Source: Gossypium raimondii (taxonomy: Eukaryota; Streptophyta; Magnoliopsida; Malvales; Malvaceae). From it: 64,000 nt of DNA. The stretch covers positions 53,573,371 to 53,637,370 of the forward strand of contig NC_068567.1 of assembly GCF_025698545.1 (NCBI RefSeq). Reading direction: 5' to 3'. The notes beneath the pieces were generated by a model, which worked only from the letters and a program-made list of their open reading frames with translations, was not told the origin of the DNA and did no database searches. The translations under genes were made by a program, and so were the position numbers. Shown piece by piece: positions 23,989-34,904 of the stretch (positions within the stretch are counted from its first letter, which is position 1; every line of letters begins with the position of its first letter).

Positions 23989-24774
23989 CAATGTGGCCTC
24001 GGACTTAAGGAGCAAGGCGACTTGAACAGAGAGTCGAATGGCGAGGTTACAATATTTGAAGCATTCTCAGAAGCTCAAAATCTTCTACACAAGAAGCCGT
24101 GCTCGAAAAGATCCAGGATGAAGAAACGTGGAAAGTTCATACATTGGATATCTAGAGCATTTCTGGCCATTGAATTCGCTTTCTTTTCTTTATGACAATT
24201 TATTTGTTAAACTTTCCTTGTCAATTTCCTTCGTTTGTTGCTTTTAAAAAAATGAATGTGAGGTATTTCTTTCATGCCTACTTTGCCTTTTATATGCATA
24301 TCGTGTTTGATTCATTTAAATGATAAATAGTAAGATGACATACTCTAAACAAAAGGAATGTTGAGCATTACCTGAATGAGAACTGGATAAATACAAGGAC
24401 CCTAAAGCAAGAAAAAGTTCAACAGGGGGCAAGAGGGTGATATACGAAGAAATGTGGGTTACTCACCAAACTTGAGGATGAGTACAAAACTAGAGAGAAA
24501 AGTCAAGAATTGAGGAAATGAATGTGGACTCTCACAAAAATCAAAAGTGGGGCACGTGACAAACAGCCCACGGTGCATTGCATGATCATGTAGACACAAA
24601 AGCATTTAGGACAAACATGTGCATATCATAATAACATCATACATGCCATATATAGGTATACCAGTAGGCAAGGAATACTAGGAGAAAACTGCACAGAATC
24701 AATGAAGAAGAAGGCTTTTAGTTTTACGGATGTTTTTGAAACCTGTTTCTTTCAAGAAATATTTTTCACTTTGT
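23989..24774 (+). other. Untranslated post-pol region of Element B
   Basis: No gene recognised. Between the hairpins and the tandem array there is only ordinary mixed sequence, the part of Tat-type elements where long untranslated DNA is usual. Confidence 0.5.
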
Positions 24775-26170
24775 TTTTTTTAAAATCAACTCATATCTGA
24801 GAGATGAGTTGAGCCTCGGGTCACTGTTGAGGTATTTTTAATTTATGTCTTTTTAAAAATCAACTCATAATCTGAGATGAGTTGAGCCTCGAGTCCTGTT
24901 GAGGTATTTTTAATTTATGTCTTTTTTCAACTCATAATCTGAGAGGTGAGTTGAGCCTCGGGTCACTGTTGAGGTATTTTAATTTATGTCCTTTTTTAAA
25001 TCAACTCATAATATAGAGGTGAGTTGAGCCTCAGTCCTGTTGAGGTATTTTTAATTTATGTTTTTTCAACTCATAATCTGAGGTGAGTTGAGCCTCGGTC
25101 CTGTTGAGGTATTTTTAATTTATGTCTTTTTTAAAAAATCAACTCATAATCTGAGGTGAGTTGAGCCTCGGGTCCTGTTGAGGTATTTTTAATTTATGTT
25201 TTTTAAATCAACTCATAATCTGAGGTGAGTTGAGCCTCGGGTCCTGTTGAGGTATTTTTAATTTATGTCTTTTTTTAAATCAACTCATAATCTGAGAGTG
25301 AGTTGAGCCTCGGGTCCTGTTGAGGTATTTTTAATTTATGTCTTTTTAAATCAACTCATATCTGAGAGGTGAGTTGAGCCTCGGGTCCTGTTGAGGTATT
25401 TTAATTTCTATTTTTTCAAAAATCAACTTATATTGCGAGAGTGAGTTGAGCCTCGGGTCACTGTTGAGGTATTTTTTTAATTTACATTTTTCATAAAAAA
25501 ATCAACTCATATTGCGAGAGGTGAGTTGAGCCTCAGACCATGCCGAGGTATTTCTTTTAAATTTCTGTTTTTCAAAAATCAATTCATACTGCGAGGGGTG
25601 AGTTGATCCTCGGGTCGTAGGCCGAGGTATTTCTTTTCAATTTATGTTTTTCAAAAATCAACTCATAATACAGAGGTGAGTTGAGTCTCGGGTCATGCCG
25701 AGGTATTTCGTTTAAATTTCTGTTGTTCAAAAATCAACTCATATTGCGAGAAGTGAGTTGAACCTCGGGTCACATGCTGAGGTATTTTTCAATTTCTGTT
25801 TTTCAAAAAAATCAACTCATATTGCTAGAGGTGAGTTGAGCCTCGGGTCGCATGCCGAGGTATTCTTTTCAATTTCTGTTTTTTCAAAAATCAACTCATA
25901 TTGCGAGAGGTGAGTTGAGCCTCGAGTCATGTTGAGGTATTTTTTAATTTTTGCTTTTCAAAAATCAACTCATATTGCGAGAGGTGAGTTGAGCCTCGAG
26001 TCACGTCGATGTATTTTTCAATTTCTGTTTTCTAAAAATCAACTCATATTGCGAGAGGTGAGTTGAGCCTCGGGTTGCACGCTGAGGTGTTTTAAGTTTC
26101 TGTTTTTTCAAAAATCAACTCATGGCTCGAGAGATGAATTCAGCTTCGGGTCGCGCGTCGAGCTATTTTC
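24775..26170 (+). repeat. Array of 19-20 double-hairpin units before the 3' LTR of Element B
   Basis: Units of about 70-80 bp, each reading atcaactcataatctgag, then aggtgagttgagcctcggg, then tcctgttgaggtatttttaa with small changes. Within each unit CAACTCA pairs with TGAGTTG (7 bp, loop about 10), and CCTCGG pairs with TTGAGG or CCGAGG. The latter half of the array (after about 25500) uses CCGAGG where the first half has TTGAGG, both able to pair. Spacer length changes while the arms are kept. Only here do I see this unit. Confidence 0.9.
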
Positions 26171-26261
26171 AATCTCTATTTTTTTTAAAAAAAGGGGTTT
26201 TGGACAATCGAACAAAATTCAGTGCTTTTAAGTCTTTGCTCTATCACTGTTTCACAGCGAC

Positions 26262-26278
26262 GAGGAAAGAGGGGCAGC
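26262..26278 (+). promoter_or_regulatory. Polypurine tract of Element B
   Basis: GAGGAAAGAGGGGCAGC directly precedes the TG of the 3' LTR at 26279. Just upstream (about 26238-26262) is a small hairpin (CTGT..ACAG with flanking CTC..GAG), matching in place the hairpin before the tract in Element A. Confidence 0.85.
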
Positions 26279-28734
26279 TGTAATCACTGAATTTTGTCCG
26301 GTACGTTCTTCGTGTTTTTATTTTATTTTATTTATTTTATCTTATTTTATTTTATATATATTAAAAAAATTATGATTTTTTTGGGCTTGCCTAATGTGGG
26401 CCTAATGATTGGGCCCAATGGGTGGGCATGTAGGGTTGGATGATTGGGTTTTAAATAATTTAAGTTTGGACTTGTTTGGGCTTTGGCCCATTGTTTTGTT
26501 TTGTTTTTTATATTTTAAAAATATTAATAAAGCAATAATAAATCAGAAAAAATACAAAAATTATAAATTACATTCGGACCCCTAAAATTTCTAAAAATTA
26601 CATTTTAGCATCATATTTTTCTAAAATTACATTTTTACCCTGAAAACTTTACACCCTTTACAATTTGGTCCTCCTGGACATGTCAAATCTGCCAGTCGGC
26701 AGCCAAGCGTGCTCCACCCACCTCTAGCTACTCCAGCAGCCTCCCTAGGCCAATGATGCTCCCTTACCGCCTGAAAACAAAGGAAAGAAGACAAAATTGA
26801 AGGATTTAAAAGAAGAAGATGAGAGGAAGAGAGGGGGGTTCGGTTTTGGCAGCAAAGAAAAGAAAAAAATTAAAAAAATAGCAGCAAAAACAGTCAAGAA
26901 ACAGCAGCCAAAAGCCTCCTCTCGCAACCACCGTCGTCGCACCTTCACCGTGACACCTCCACCACCGTCGCATCTACACAAATAAGGAAAGCAACAAGCA
27001 AAATATAAAAACAGCAAGCACAGAAAAAACAGCAACCAAAAAGAAAAGGAAAAGAGAAAAGAAGAGAAGAAGAAAGAATGAGAGAAGAGGAGACGCTGGC
27101 GACCATCGCACCGTGTGGAGGAAGTGGCGACGGTGAGGAAGAGCAAGGAGGCTGGGGTTCGGCTTGGAGAAGAAAAAGAAGAAAAAAGAGAAGAAAAGGA
27201 AAAAGTGAAAGAAAAAAGAAATAAAATAATAAATTAAAAGGAGTAATCGGGTCGACCCGACCCGGATCCGACCCAAACAGCAGCACCCAGCAGCATCAGT
27301 AGTAGCCCACCAGTAGCCCCAAACCCCCAAAAAAAAAGAAAGAAGAAAAAAGCAGAAAAAAGAAGCAGGCCAACTGCCCAGCCCAAGTGCAGCCCAGCAG
27401 CAGATCAAGCAGGCCAACCCAGGAGCCAAGCCCAACAGCGCCTAGCAGGCCAACCCAGTCCAGCAGTGCAGCCCCCAGGCCTAGTACAAACAGCCCAGCC
27501 CAGTCCAGAAAAAAGGGGAAGAAAAAGAAAAAGAAAAAAAAGAAGAAAAAACAAAAAAAGGCCCGAATTGCGTAGCCCGTTGGATCAAGCTCATAACTTT
27601 TGGCTTTTGGTAATCCTTTTACCCTCGTTTTAAATTAATCTGTATATTTAATTATTGTTTCATTTCAATTTAATTAGTATTTTTAAATAGCATATTTAGA
27701 AATATTATCACATTTATTTTACTTGCATTTTTAAAATTAAAAAATATTTTAATGCACAAGGCAACGAACCAATTTAATATTAAGTCATCGAATTCATCGC
27801 TATGTTGGGTGAATATCGATGGCTCGTGTTAAATACGGGCCGCCCTTTTTAAAAAAAAAATGAAGATATTCAAAAATTCTCATGTTATTAAAAATAGAAA
27901 AGGTTTCTCGTGTTTTAATAGAATCACGATTAAATATTAAGTCGAATCGATTTGACACTAAATCGACGATTTCATCGCCATGTCGGGGTGAATATCATCG
28001 ATTCGTGTTAAATACGGTACGTTTTAAAAAAATCGTGTTTTCAAAAGTTTTCATGTTTCCAAAATTTCTCGTGTCTCAAAAAATAATAATGAAATTTACC
28101 GTGTTTCAAAAAATATATTCGTGTTTTTTAAAAATAATTTCCGTATTTTTAAAAATTTCCGTGTTTTAAAAAATCTTCGTGTCTTCAAGAATCCTCGTGT
28201 TTCAAAAAATTTCATGTTTTCAAAAATTTCCGTGTTTTTTAAAAATTTCCGTGTTTTCAAAAATTTTCGTATTTTTAAGAATTTTCGTATCTCTAAAATT
28301 CTCGTATTTTAAAAATTTTTCGCGTTTTCAAAAAACTAATTGTTTCAAAAATCTTCGTGTTTTTAAAAATTCTCGTATTTTGATCTGATCGCGATTAACT
28401 ATTAAATTGAACTTCTATTTTTTGAAAATTAGGACAACGCGTGTTTAATGAGATACAAATTTTGGGCGTCGCGAGGGTGCTAATACCTTCCTCGCGCGTA
28501 ACCGACTCCCGAACCCTAATTTTCTCTGGATTTTAACATAAACCTAAAATTACCTCTTTTTAGAAAAGTTTAAAAATAAATTTTTCTACTAAAAAGAGAA
28601 TTTTAAATGTGTCCGATCACAGCTAGAAAAAAGATCGGTGGCGACTCCCTTTTCAAATAAAATCGAACTCCGTTTTTATATTTTGAATGATTACTTTGAC
28701 TAGCACCCGCGCCTCAAATTTTTAGGTCGCTACA
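26279..28734 (+). repeat. 3' LTR of Element B
   Basis: 2456 bp, starting TGTAATCACTG and ending GTCGCTACA. It is nearly identical to the 5' LTR over most of its length, one 10-bp GACCC block shorter, and clearly different over the last 75 bp (28660-28734). Confidence 0.92.
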
Positions 28735-30220
28735 TTGTATACTGGTGCCGGATAATGACAGCCTAAAATGTGAAAAAAATATTTTTTTACATAAAGGTGG
28801 TATCAGCCATTACTAGGCCACAAATTTTTTTTTTAATTTTTTCATATACTGGTGCTGGCCAATGTTAGCCAAAAATGTAAATTTTTTTTACATAAAGGTG
28901 GTGCCGGCCATTGGTAGGCTACCTCGAATTTTTTTTTAATTTTTTTGTATACTAACGTTGGCAAATGACAGCCCAAAATGTAATATATATATATATATAA
29001 AGGTGGTGGCAACTATTGGCAGTCCATCATTAAAAAAAATTTAAAATTTTTTCGTATACTGGTGTCGACAAATGATAGCTCAAAATGTAAAAAAAAAAAT
29101 TACATAAAGGTGGTGCAGGCCATTGGCAGGCTACCACCAAAAAAATATTCAAATTTTTCTGTATACTGGGGTTGGCCAATGATAACCCAAAATGTAAAAA
29201 AAAAAATTATATAAAGGTGGTGTCGGCCATTGGCAGGCCACCACCAAAAAAAAAATTTCAAATTTTTAGTTTCTTTATTACTACCAATGATGACCAAAAT
29301 GTAAAATATATATTTTTTTTCCATAAAGGTGGTGTCAGCCATTGTCAAGCCACCAACAAATTTTTTTTTTTAAATTTTTCGTATATTGGTGCCGGCAAAT
29401 AACAGCCCCAAATGTTTTTTTTTACACAAAGGTAGTGCCGGCCATTGGCAGGCCACCACCAAAAAAAAAAAAAATTTTTTAAATTTTTTCATATACTGGT
29501 GCCGGCAAATGACAGCCCAAAATGTAATTTTTTTTACATAAAGGTGATGTCGGCCATTGGCAAAAAAATTATTTTTTCGTATATTGGTGCTGACGAATGA
29601 CATGACAAAATGTAAACTTTTTTTTTTACATAAAGGTGGTGCCGGCCATTGGCAGGCCACCACCAAAAGAAGAAAATTTTTTAAAATTTTTTCGTATATG
29701 GGTGTCGGCTAATGACATCCCAAAATGTAAAAAAAAATTCCATAAAGGTGGTGCTGGCCATTGGCGGGCCACCACCAAATTTTTTTTTAATTTTTTCGTA
29801 TACTGGTGCCAGCAAATGACAGCCAAAAATGTAAAAAAAAATTTACATAAAGGTGGTGCCGGCTATTTGCAGGCCACCACCAAACAAATTTTTTCTTTTG
29901 AATTTTTTCGTATACTGGTGCCAGCAAATGACAGCCCAAAATGTAAAAAAAAATTACATAAAGGTGGTGCCGGCCATTGGCAGGCCACCACCAAAAATAT
30001 ATTTTTTTAAATTGTTTCTTATACTGGTGTTGGCCAATGACAGCCCAAAATGTAAAAAAAAAATTACATAAAGGTCGTGTCGGCCATTGGTAGGCCACCA
30101 AAAAAATAATTTTTTTTAAAATTTTTTCGTATACTAGTGCCGGCTAATGACAGCCCAAAATGTAAAATTATTATTTTTACATAAAGTTGGCCGGCCATTG
30201 ATAGGCCAGTACCCAAAAAT
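28735..30220 (+). repeat. Tandem array of about 108-bp units, right part
   Basis: About 13-14 units of the same repeat as 13960-16094, all in the forward orientation. The first begins with TTGTATACTGGTGCCGG, where TTGTA is the target duplication of Element B. The array fades at about 30220 with a last ggccggccattgataggcc. Frames inside are repeat artefacts. Confidence 0.88.
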
Positions 30221-30647
30221 TATAAAATATAAAATACTTCAAATACGATTATCACATGAAAAAAATGTACGAATAGAACACAAATTAATTGATCTAATGT
30301 TAGCTTAAGTAGGTAAAAAATGTATATCTTATTTATTTTAATTTTAAAAAAAGATATTTAATAGAATTAATTAAGTTGATATTTGTGAAAAATAGTTTAT
30401 ATATATTCTAAAGTTTTGTAAAACAAATACTTAATTAATACACTATTTTGATATTAATTAATGGTGTAATATTCGTATAATAATTACAAATATATGTTTA
30501 AAATCATGAATAATATAAATCCTAATCCTCAAGCCCAAAATATATATATGTTGTTAAATAAGGGGGCGGGGAAGAGTCCAAGAATTAGCGAAAGCCCGAA
30601 ATGTTAGCAAAAAGAAAACACAAAGCCCAAAGAAAAAGAAAATCAAA
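30221..30647. other. AT-rich spacer, nothing recognised
   Basis: No coding or structured RNA signal. The last 60 bases before the tRNA, read on the minus strand, give T-runs (ttttctttttcttt) that can end RNA polymerase III transcription of the tRNA. Confidence 0.5.
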
Positions 30648-30721
30648 TGGCCCATGCAGGTTTCGAACCTGCGACCTTCGCGTTATTAGCACGACGCTCT
30701 AACCAACTGAGCTAATAGGCC
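30648..30721 (-). tRNA. tRNA-Ile (anticodon AAU)
   Basis: On the minus strand a 74-nt cloverleaf reads GGCCTATTAGCTCAGTTGG at its 5' end. The 7-bp acceptor stem pairs GGCCTAT with ATGGGCC and has discriminator A. The A box is TAGCTCAGTTGG, the T arm is GCAGGTTCGAAACCTGC, and the anticodon loop is GCTAATAAC with AAT. It has no intron and no encoded CCA, as usual for a nuclear plant tRNA. T-runs follow downstream. It decodes Ile ATT/ATC codons after A34 is modified to inosine. All stems look intact. Confidence 0.95.
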
Positions 30722-31464
30722 TGTTGATATCAACACGTTGTAATTAATATATTTAGCAGTTACAAAACCGTCAAGCAATTTGGATCGGAAATTGTGTATG
30801 GACATGGTGTATTTAAATAATGTTTGGATATACATTAATCCAAAGGCTTTATTTAGTAAAGAGAAGTAAATTTTATAGCTTAAATTATTCACATTTGCTT
30901 AAAAAGTAGGTTAGAGAAATACATCTTAAAAACAATATCGGTATTTCCTTTTTAGAAAAGTATCCCTATTCTCTATTCTCTTATTCTCCTATTTATCCCT
31001 ATTTATATTTATATATTTTAAATTTTATAAAAACATTTTTAACATTTATTTTTTTGAATTATAATTTTTTATATTTTTAAGCAATATATTAATATAATAT
31101 TTTTAAAAATGTGATGCGGCGTGTTCTAACAATGCCACATGAATGATAAACAGTTGGTCAATGATAGCCAACATGGATCAATAGTGGTCAACATTGGTCA
31201 ATGGTTGGCCAAGGACGACCAACCATAGACAACATCCAGTCAATGGAGAGCCAATGTTTTTATTTTAAATAAATTGAATTGTCACATTATACATTTTAAT
31301 TGATTGGATGTGTTAACATGATACATTTTGATAAGCAGATAATTGATTTTTTTTAACAATGTTGTAAAAAAAAAGGCTGAACCGAAAAAGAAAAATAATA
31401 GCTTAACTAGTAATCTGGAAAAAAGGGTTAAATACCAAAATAAAAAAGCAAACATAGGGCAAAA
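30722..31464. other. AT-rich spacer with short degenerate repeats
   Basis: No gene seen. About 31150-31260 has several loose copies of wording like ggtcaatggttggcc and tggtcaacat. Confidence 0.5.
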
Positions 31465-31472
31465 TTTAGCAT

Positions 31473-32099
31473 TAGGGGTGTGCATAATTCGGGTAAAACC
31501 GAAAAAATTCGGTTAACCGATCGAATTCGGTTAATCGGTCGGTTAACCGAATTTTTTCGGTCGGAGGTCGGTTAATTTTTTTATGATTTTTCGGTTAACG
31601 GTTAATTCGGTTCGAAACCGGTCGGTTAACCGAAAATTTTTGATTAACTGAAAAAATTAATAAATAAAATTATCCAACCCAGCCCAAACTCAATTACCCA
31701 ACCCAATTACCCAACCCAATAAAACTAAAACTAAAGTTTACCCAATTACCCAATCTAATAAAACTAAAACTAAAACTAAAAGACAACCCAATTTACTAAA
31801 GTCTAAAACCCAACTTACTTTAATAATTTATAAATTTTTTAAATTTTAAAAATAAAAAATAAAAAAATTCGGGTAATTCGAGTATTTTTCGGTAATTCGG
31901 TTAATTCGGGTAATTCGGGTAATTTAGGTAATTTTTAACCAAAAATAAAAAATACATAATTATTAACCGAAAAAATTTCGATTCGGTTAATTTTTTTTTA
32001 AAAAAATCGGTTCGATTAACGGTTAAAATTTTTGGAAAGTCAATTAATTCGGTTATAGTAATTTCGGGTTCGGGTCGATTAACCGAATGAACACCCCTA
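31473..32099. mobile_element. hAT-type MITE with perfect 8-bp target duplication
   Basis: A 627-bp block begins TAGGGGTGTGCA and ends TGAACACCCCTA, near-perfect terminal inverted repeats. It is flanked by the perfect 8-bp direct repeat TTTAGCAT at 31465-31472 and 32100-32107, the duplication length of hAT transposons. The inside is filled with variants of TTCGGTTAACCGA and GGTTAATTCGG plus an A/C-rich middle (cccaacccaat); no transposase. It is non-autonomous. Confidence 0.88.
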
Positions 32100-32303
32100 T
32101 TTAGCATTAAGCCTCATTTAATGCCTTAAATTCAGTAATCAAGTTGAATTTTCTTTTTGAGAAGATTCAAGTCTATTTTTCGCCGCAAGTTTTCCATCCA
32201 AAGAAACTGACTACCTCAGGCTCTCTCATTATCCATATTCACATATAGGGTTGAAGCAAAAGAAAATCTTCTTTTTCTTCCTTTTTGAGTTGTTAAAAAG
32301 AAT

Positions 32304-33527
32304 ATGGGGAGTATTCCAGATTATGTTTTGAGGTGGAGTGGGCAAAGAAGCCGGTTGTGGGATTTGGCACCGCATCGGAGATAGTTGAAGGATCAGATTT
32401 TTTTACTGTCACAAAACAAGCTGTTCTTCAAGCAATCAAACTGGGTTATAGGCACTTCGATACAGCTTCTCTGTATGGGTCAGAGCAGCCTTTGGGTGAA
32501 GCAATCGTTGAAGCACTCTCGCTTGGCTTAATCAAATCTCGAAACGAGCTCTTCATCACTTCCAAGCTGTGGTGCACCCAAGCTTATGGAGATCTTGTTC
32601 TTCCTGCTCTCAAGACAAGCTTACAGTAAAATCAAATATTTGTTTCCCCTTTTTTGTTTTTTCTATCTTTTGTTGAGCTGAAGACAGGGAATGGTTGTTG
32701 AAGTGCAGGAATCTGAAGTTGGACTATCTAGATCTTTATCTCATTCATTGGCCTATATGCTTAAAACAAAGGAAGGAAGGGGTGTCAGGGGGTAAGGAAT
32801 ATGATCTATTCCCTATGGATTTCAGTTCCGTATGGGCCGCCATGGAAGATTGCCAGAGGCTTGGGCTCACCAAATCTATCGGTCTTAGCAATTTTACATG
32901 CAAAAAGGTGGCCGATGTTTTGTCAATCGCAAAGATCCCTCCGGTTGTTAATCAAGTAACTCGCTCTTTCTCTCTCTGACACAGTTAGCCTTCAATTTTG
33001 TTTGAGTTTTGAAGCATTTGTGGAATTGACCCCTCTGTGGCAACAAAAGAAGCTGAAAGACTTCTGCCATGGAAATGGGATCCTTTTGCAAGCTTACTCT
33101 CCATTGGGAGCCGTAGGAACCAAGTGGGGCAGCAATAGAGTTATGGAGTGTGAGGTGCTCAAGGAAATCGCCAAAGTAAAAGGGAAGACCGTGGCTCAGG
33201 TGCGTTTTTCATCCAGAAAACAGAAGCAAAACTAGCTTCGTCTTTTTTGTTTTAGGAAATTTAGATGAAAGTTGAGTACTAAAATACTAAACCAAAAACC
33301 AGGTATGTCTAAGATGGGCGTATGAGGAAGGGGTGATTCTAATAGTGAAGAGTTTCAACGCAGAGAGAATGAAGCAAAACCTTGAGATAATGGATTGGTC
33401 ATTGAGTGAGGACGAGCTGAAAATGATCCAACACATCCCACAAAGCCGAGGCATCCAGGCAGAAGCTTTCGTCTCCGAAAACGGTCCTTTCAAGACACTG
33501 GAGGAACTTTGGGATGGAGAAATTTGA
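32304..33527 (+). pseudogene. Aldo/keto reductase paralog 1, probably broken
   Basis: Four exons matching the downstream paralog: 32304-32625, 32709-32955, 33020-33199 and 33303-33527. The product is an NADPH-dependent aldo/keto reductase (AKR4-like, near the chalcone/codeinone reductase type), a cytosolic TIM-barrel enzyme that reduces carbonyl groups. The catalytic Asp (YRHFDTA), Tyr (LYGSE), Lys (TSKLW) and His (LIHWP) are all present, and [12 protein letters not shown] is the cofactor-binding segment near the C-terminus. Two defects: the ATG at 32304 reads [10 protein letters not shown] and then runs out of frame, needing one extra base near 32347-32351 to reach PVVGFG; and no AG precedes exon 3 at 33020, the nearest upstream AGs leading to a stop. 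Intron 2 starts normally with GT at 32956. Use of a non-ATG start or an unusual acceptor is possible but unlikely. Copia LTR-like sequence starts just after the stop. Confidence 0.8.
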
Positions 33528-33529
33528 TT

Positions 33530-34053
33530 TGGTATACAATATTTCCACACAATTGTCTCCACTCTCCTGTCTTCCATTTCCCTGTTAGTTTTACTTTCAC
33601 CTTCCACTTTCTGTACTCTGATTACTCGGAGTTCTCTTATCTTTTATGAAATCCCAATAGGACCGATCCATATATTTATACAACAGAGGAGTTAATGAAT
33701 CAGTAAAGAAATCAACTAACAATCAACCTAACAGAATCTTGATTAACACACTAACTGAAGATTTAACAGATTACAAACTCACTTAACTAACCTTAACTGC
33801 TAACTAACTAACTACTAATTGAACGACTCAACTTGAACCTTGAAGCTGCAGCACCATACTTCAGTTAGCTGCCTTCATACCTGGCAGTTTTGATGTTGAA
33901 CATGTTGTTGTTGCTCATATTTGCTAGCAACACCAAGACTAAATTTGAATTTATGGAAAAACGGTGCAGAGGCTTGGTAAGGACATTTGCAATCTGGTCT
34001 TGTGCTGGAACATGACCACCCATCAATTTGCCTCTTGCTCTCACTTTCTCTCG
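33530..34053 (-). mobile_element. Copia-type element, 3' end: RNase H tail and probable LTR (segment 1)
   Basis: The minus strand of 33880-34053 reads FVREKVRARGKLMGGHVPA and then a continuation ending in LTKPLHRFSIN and LLANMSNNN, the typical C-terminus of Ty1/copia RNase H. Beyond it, 33530-33780 has LTR-like wording for such elements (TGTTAGTTGATTTC-type text and a TATA-like ttgtataaatata on the minus strand). Exact LTR limits are unsure; a possible outer end is TGGTATACAA at 33530, only a few bases after the reductase stop codon. The coding text continues at 42214 after the Mutator-like insertion. Confidence 0.75.
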
Positions 34054-34062
34054 AACAAAAAA

Positions 34063-34575
34063 GGCTTTTTTTTATTTAAATAACTCAAATAATTTAATTA
34101 AGTACCAAAATGACCCACCTTTTTAATTAAACACCAAAATGATCTGAAATCTACAATAAAAGTTGGAGCCAAATTATATGGCGCCACCAACTTGCTACGT
34201 CAGCAGGGAGCATTAAAAATTTAATTTTTTGGTGGAGCCATGTAAAATGGCACCACCTGTATAAATACTATAAAAATACTACAAGTTCTGAAAAAATGGG
34301 GGACTTTAAAACAATTTTTCATTTTCTGGTGGAGCCAACTTAAATGGCCCCACCACACCCTTCTTTTATTTTTATTTTTTTAGTTTTTTATTAACTTTTG
34401 TCTTTTTCTTTAAATTTTTTTCTTTTTTTAAGTTTTATATTTTTTCTTATTTTATTTTATTTATTTATTGTTATTAATTTTAAAAATTTGAAATGTATAT
34501 TTGAAATGTTTTATAATATATATTTTAAAAATTTTAAATATTATTTTAAATTATTTTTAAAATTTTGAATATTAT
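34063..34575 (+). repeat. Left terminal inverted repeat of MULE-1
   Basis: Matches the reverse complement of about 41690-42204 with small indels. It holds the pattern ggagccaaattatatggcgccacc and a second box ggtggagccatgtaaaatggcaccacc split by spacer. Mutator-family ends commonly act as promoters for the genes inside; this left end would drive the mobile-domain gene. Confidence 0.85.
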
Positions 34576-34734
34576 TTTTAAAATATTAAATATATATTTT
34601 AATAATATAAAATATTTAAATATTTTAAAGATATGACCTTTCAAATTTATTATTAGTTTTTAATATTTTAAATATTATTTAATTTGTTTTATAATATTTT
34701 AAATTATGATTTTTAAATTATTTTAAAGATATTT

Positions 34735-34904
34735 GGCTTTTTAATAAAATAACCCAAAAATTTAATTATTTATCAAAATTACCCATTTTTTAATTTGGCT
34801 CTACCAACTTTTACTGTGTAGATTTCAGGTCACTTTCGTGTTTAATTAAAAATGAGTTATTTTGATAATGAATTAAATTTTTGTGTTATTTTTATAAAAA
34901 AGCC
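34735..34904. mobile_element. End-only MITE of the same Mutator-like family, nested in MULE-1
   Basis: A 170-bp block starts GGCTTTTTAATAAAATAACCC and ends TTATTTTTATAAAAAAGCC, so both halves resemble MULE-1 termini (it also carries GGCTCTACCAACTTTTACTG and ATTTCAGGTCAC text). It is flanked by AAGATATTT (34726-34734) and AAGATATTC (34905-34913), a 9-bp duplication with one mismatch. A partial relative sits at the matching place in MULE-2 (about 43205-43303). Confidence 0.8.

Larger units (their letters stand above)
16095..28734 (+). mobile_element. Element B: complete Tat-type Ty3/gypsy LTR retrotransposon, gag-less and pol-dead
   Basis: Two LTRs (16095-18573 and 26279-28734), a primer-binding site, leader, decayed pol, untranslated repeats and a polypurine tract, in that order. 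It is flanked by the perfect 5-bp duplication TTGTA (16090-16094 and 28735-28739), and on both sides the host DNA is the same 108-bp tandem array, so the insertion is precise. Two RNase H regions after RT (a normal one and a second after a linker) mark the Tat lineage of plant gypsy elements. No gag or protease is recognisable: the leader passes directly to the region before RT. Six substitutions were counted by eye in the first 500 bp of the LTRs, which suggests a recent insertion. Confidence 0.93.
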
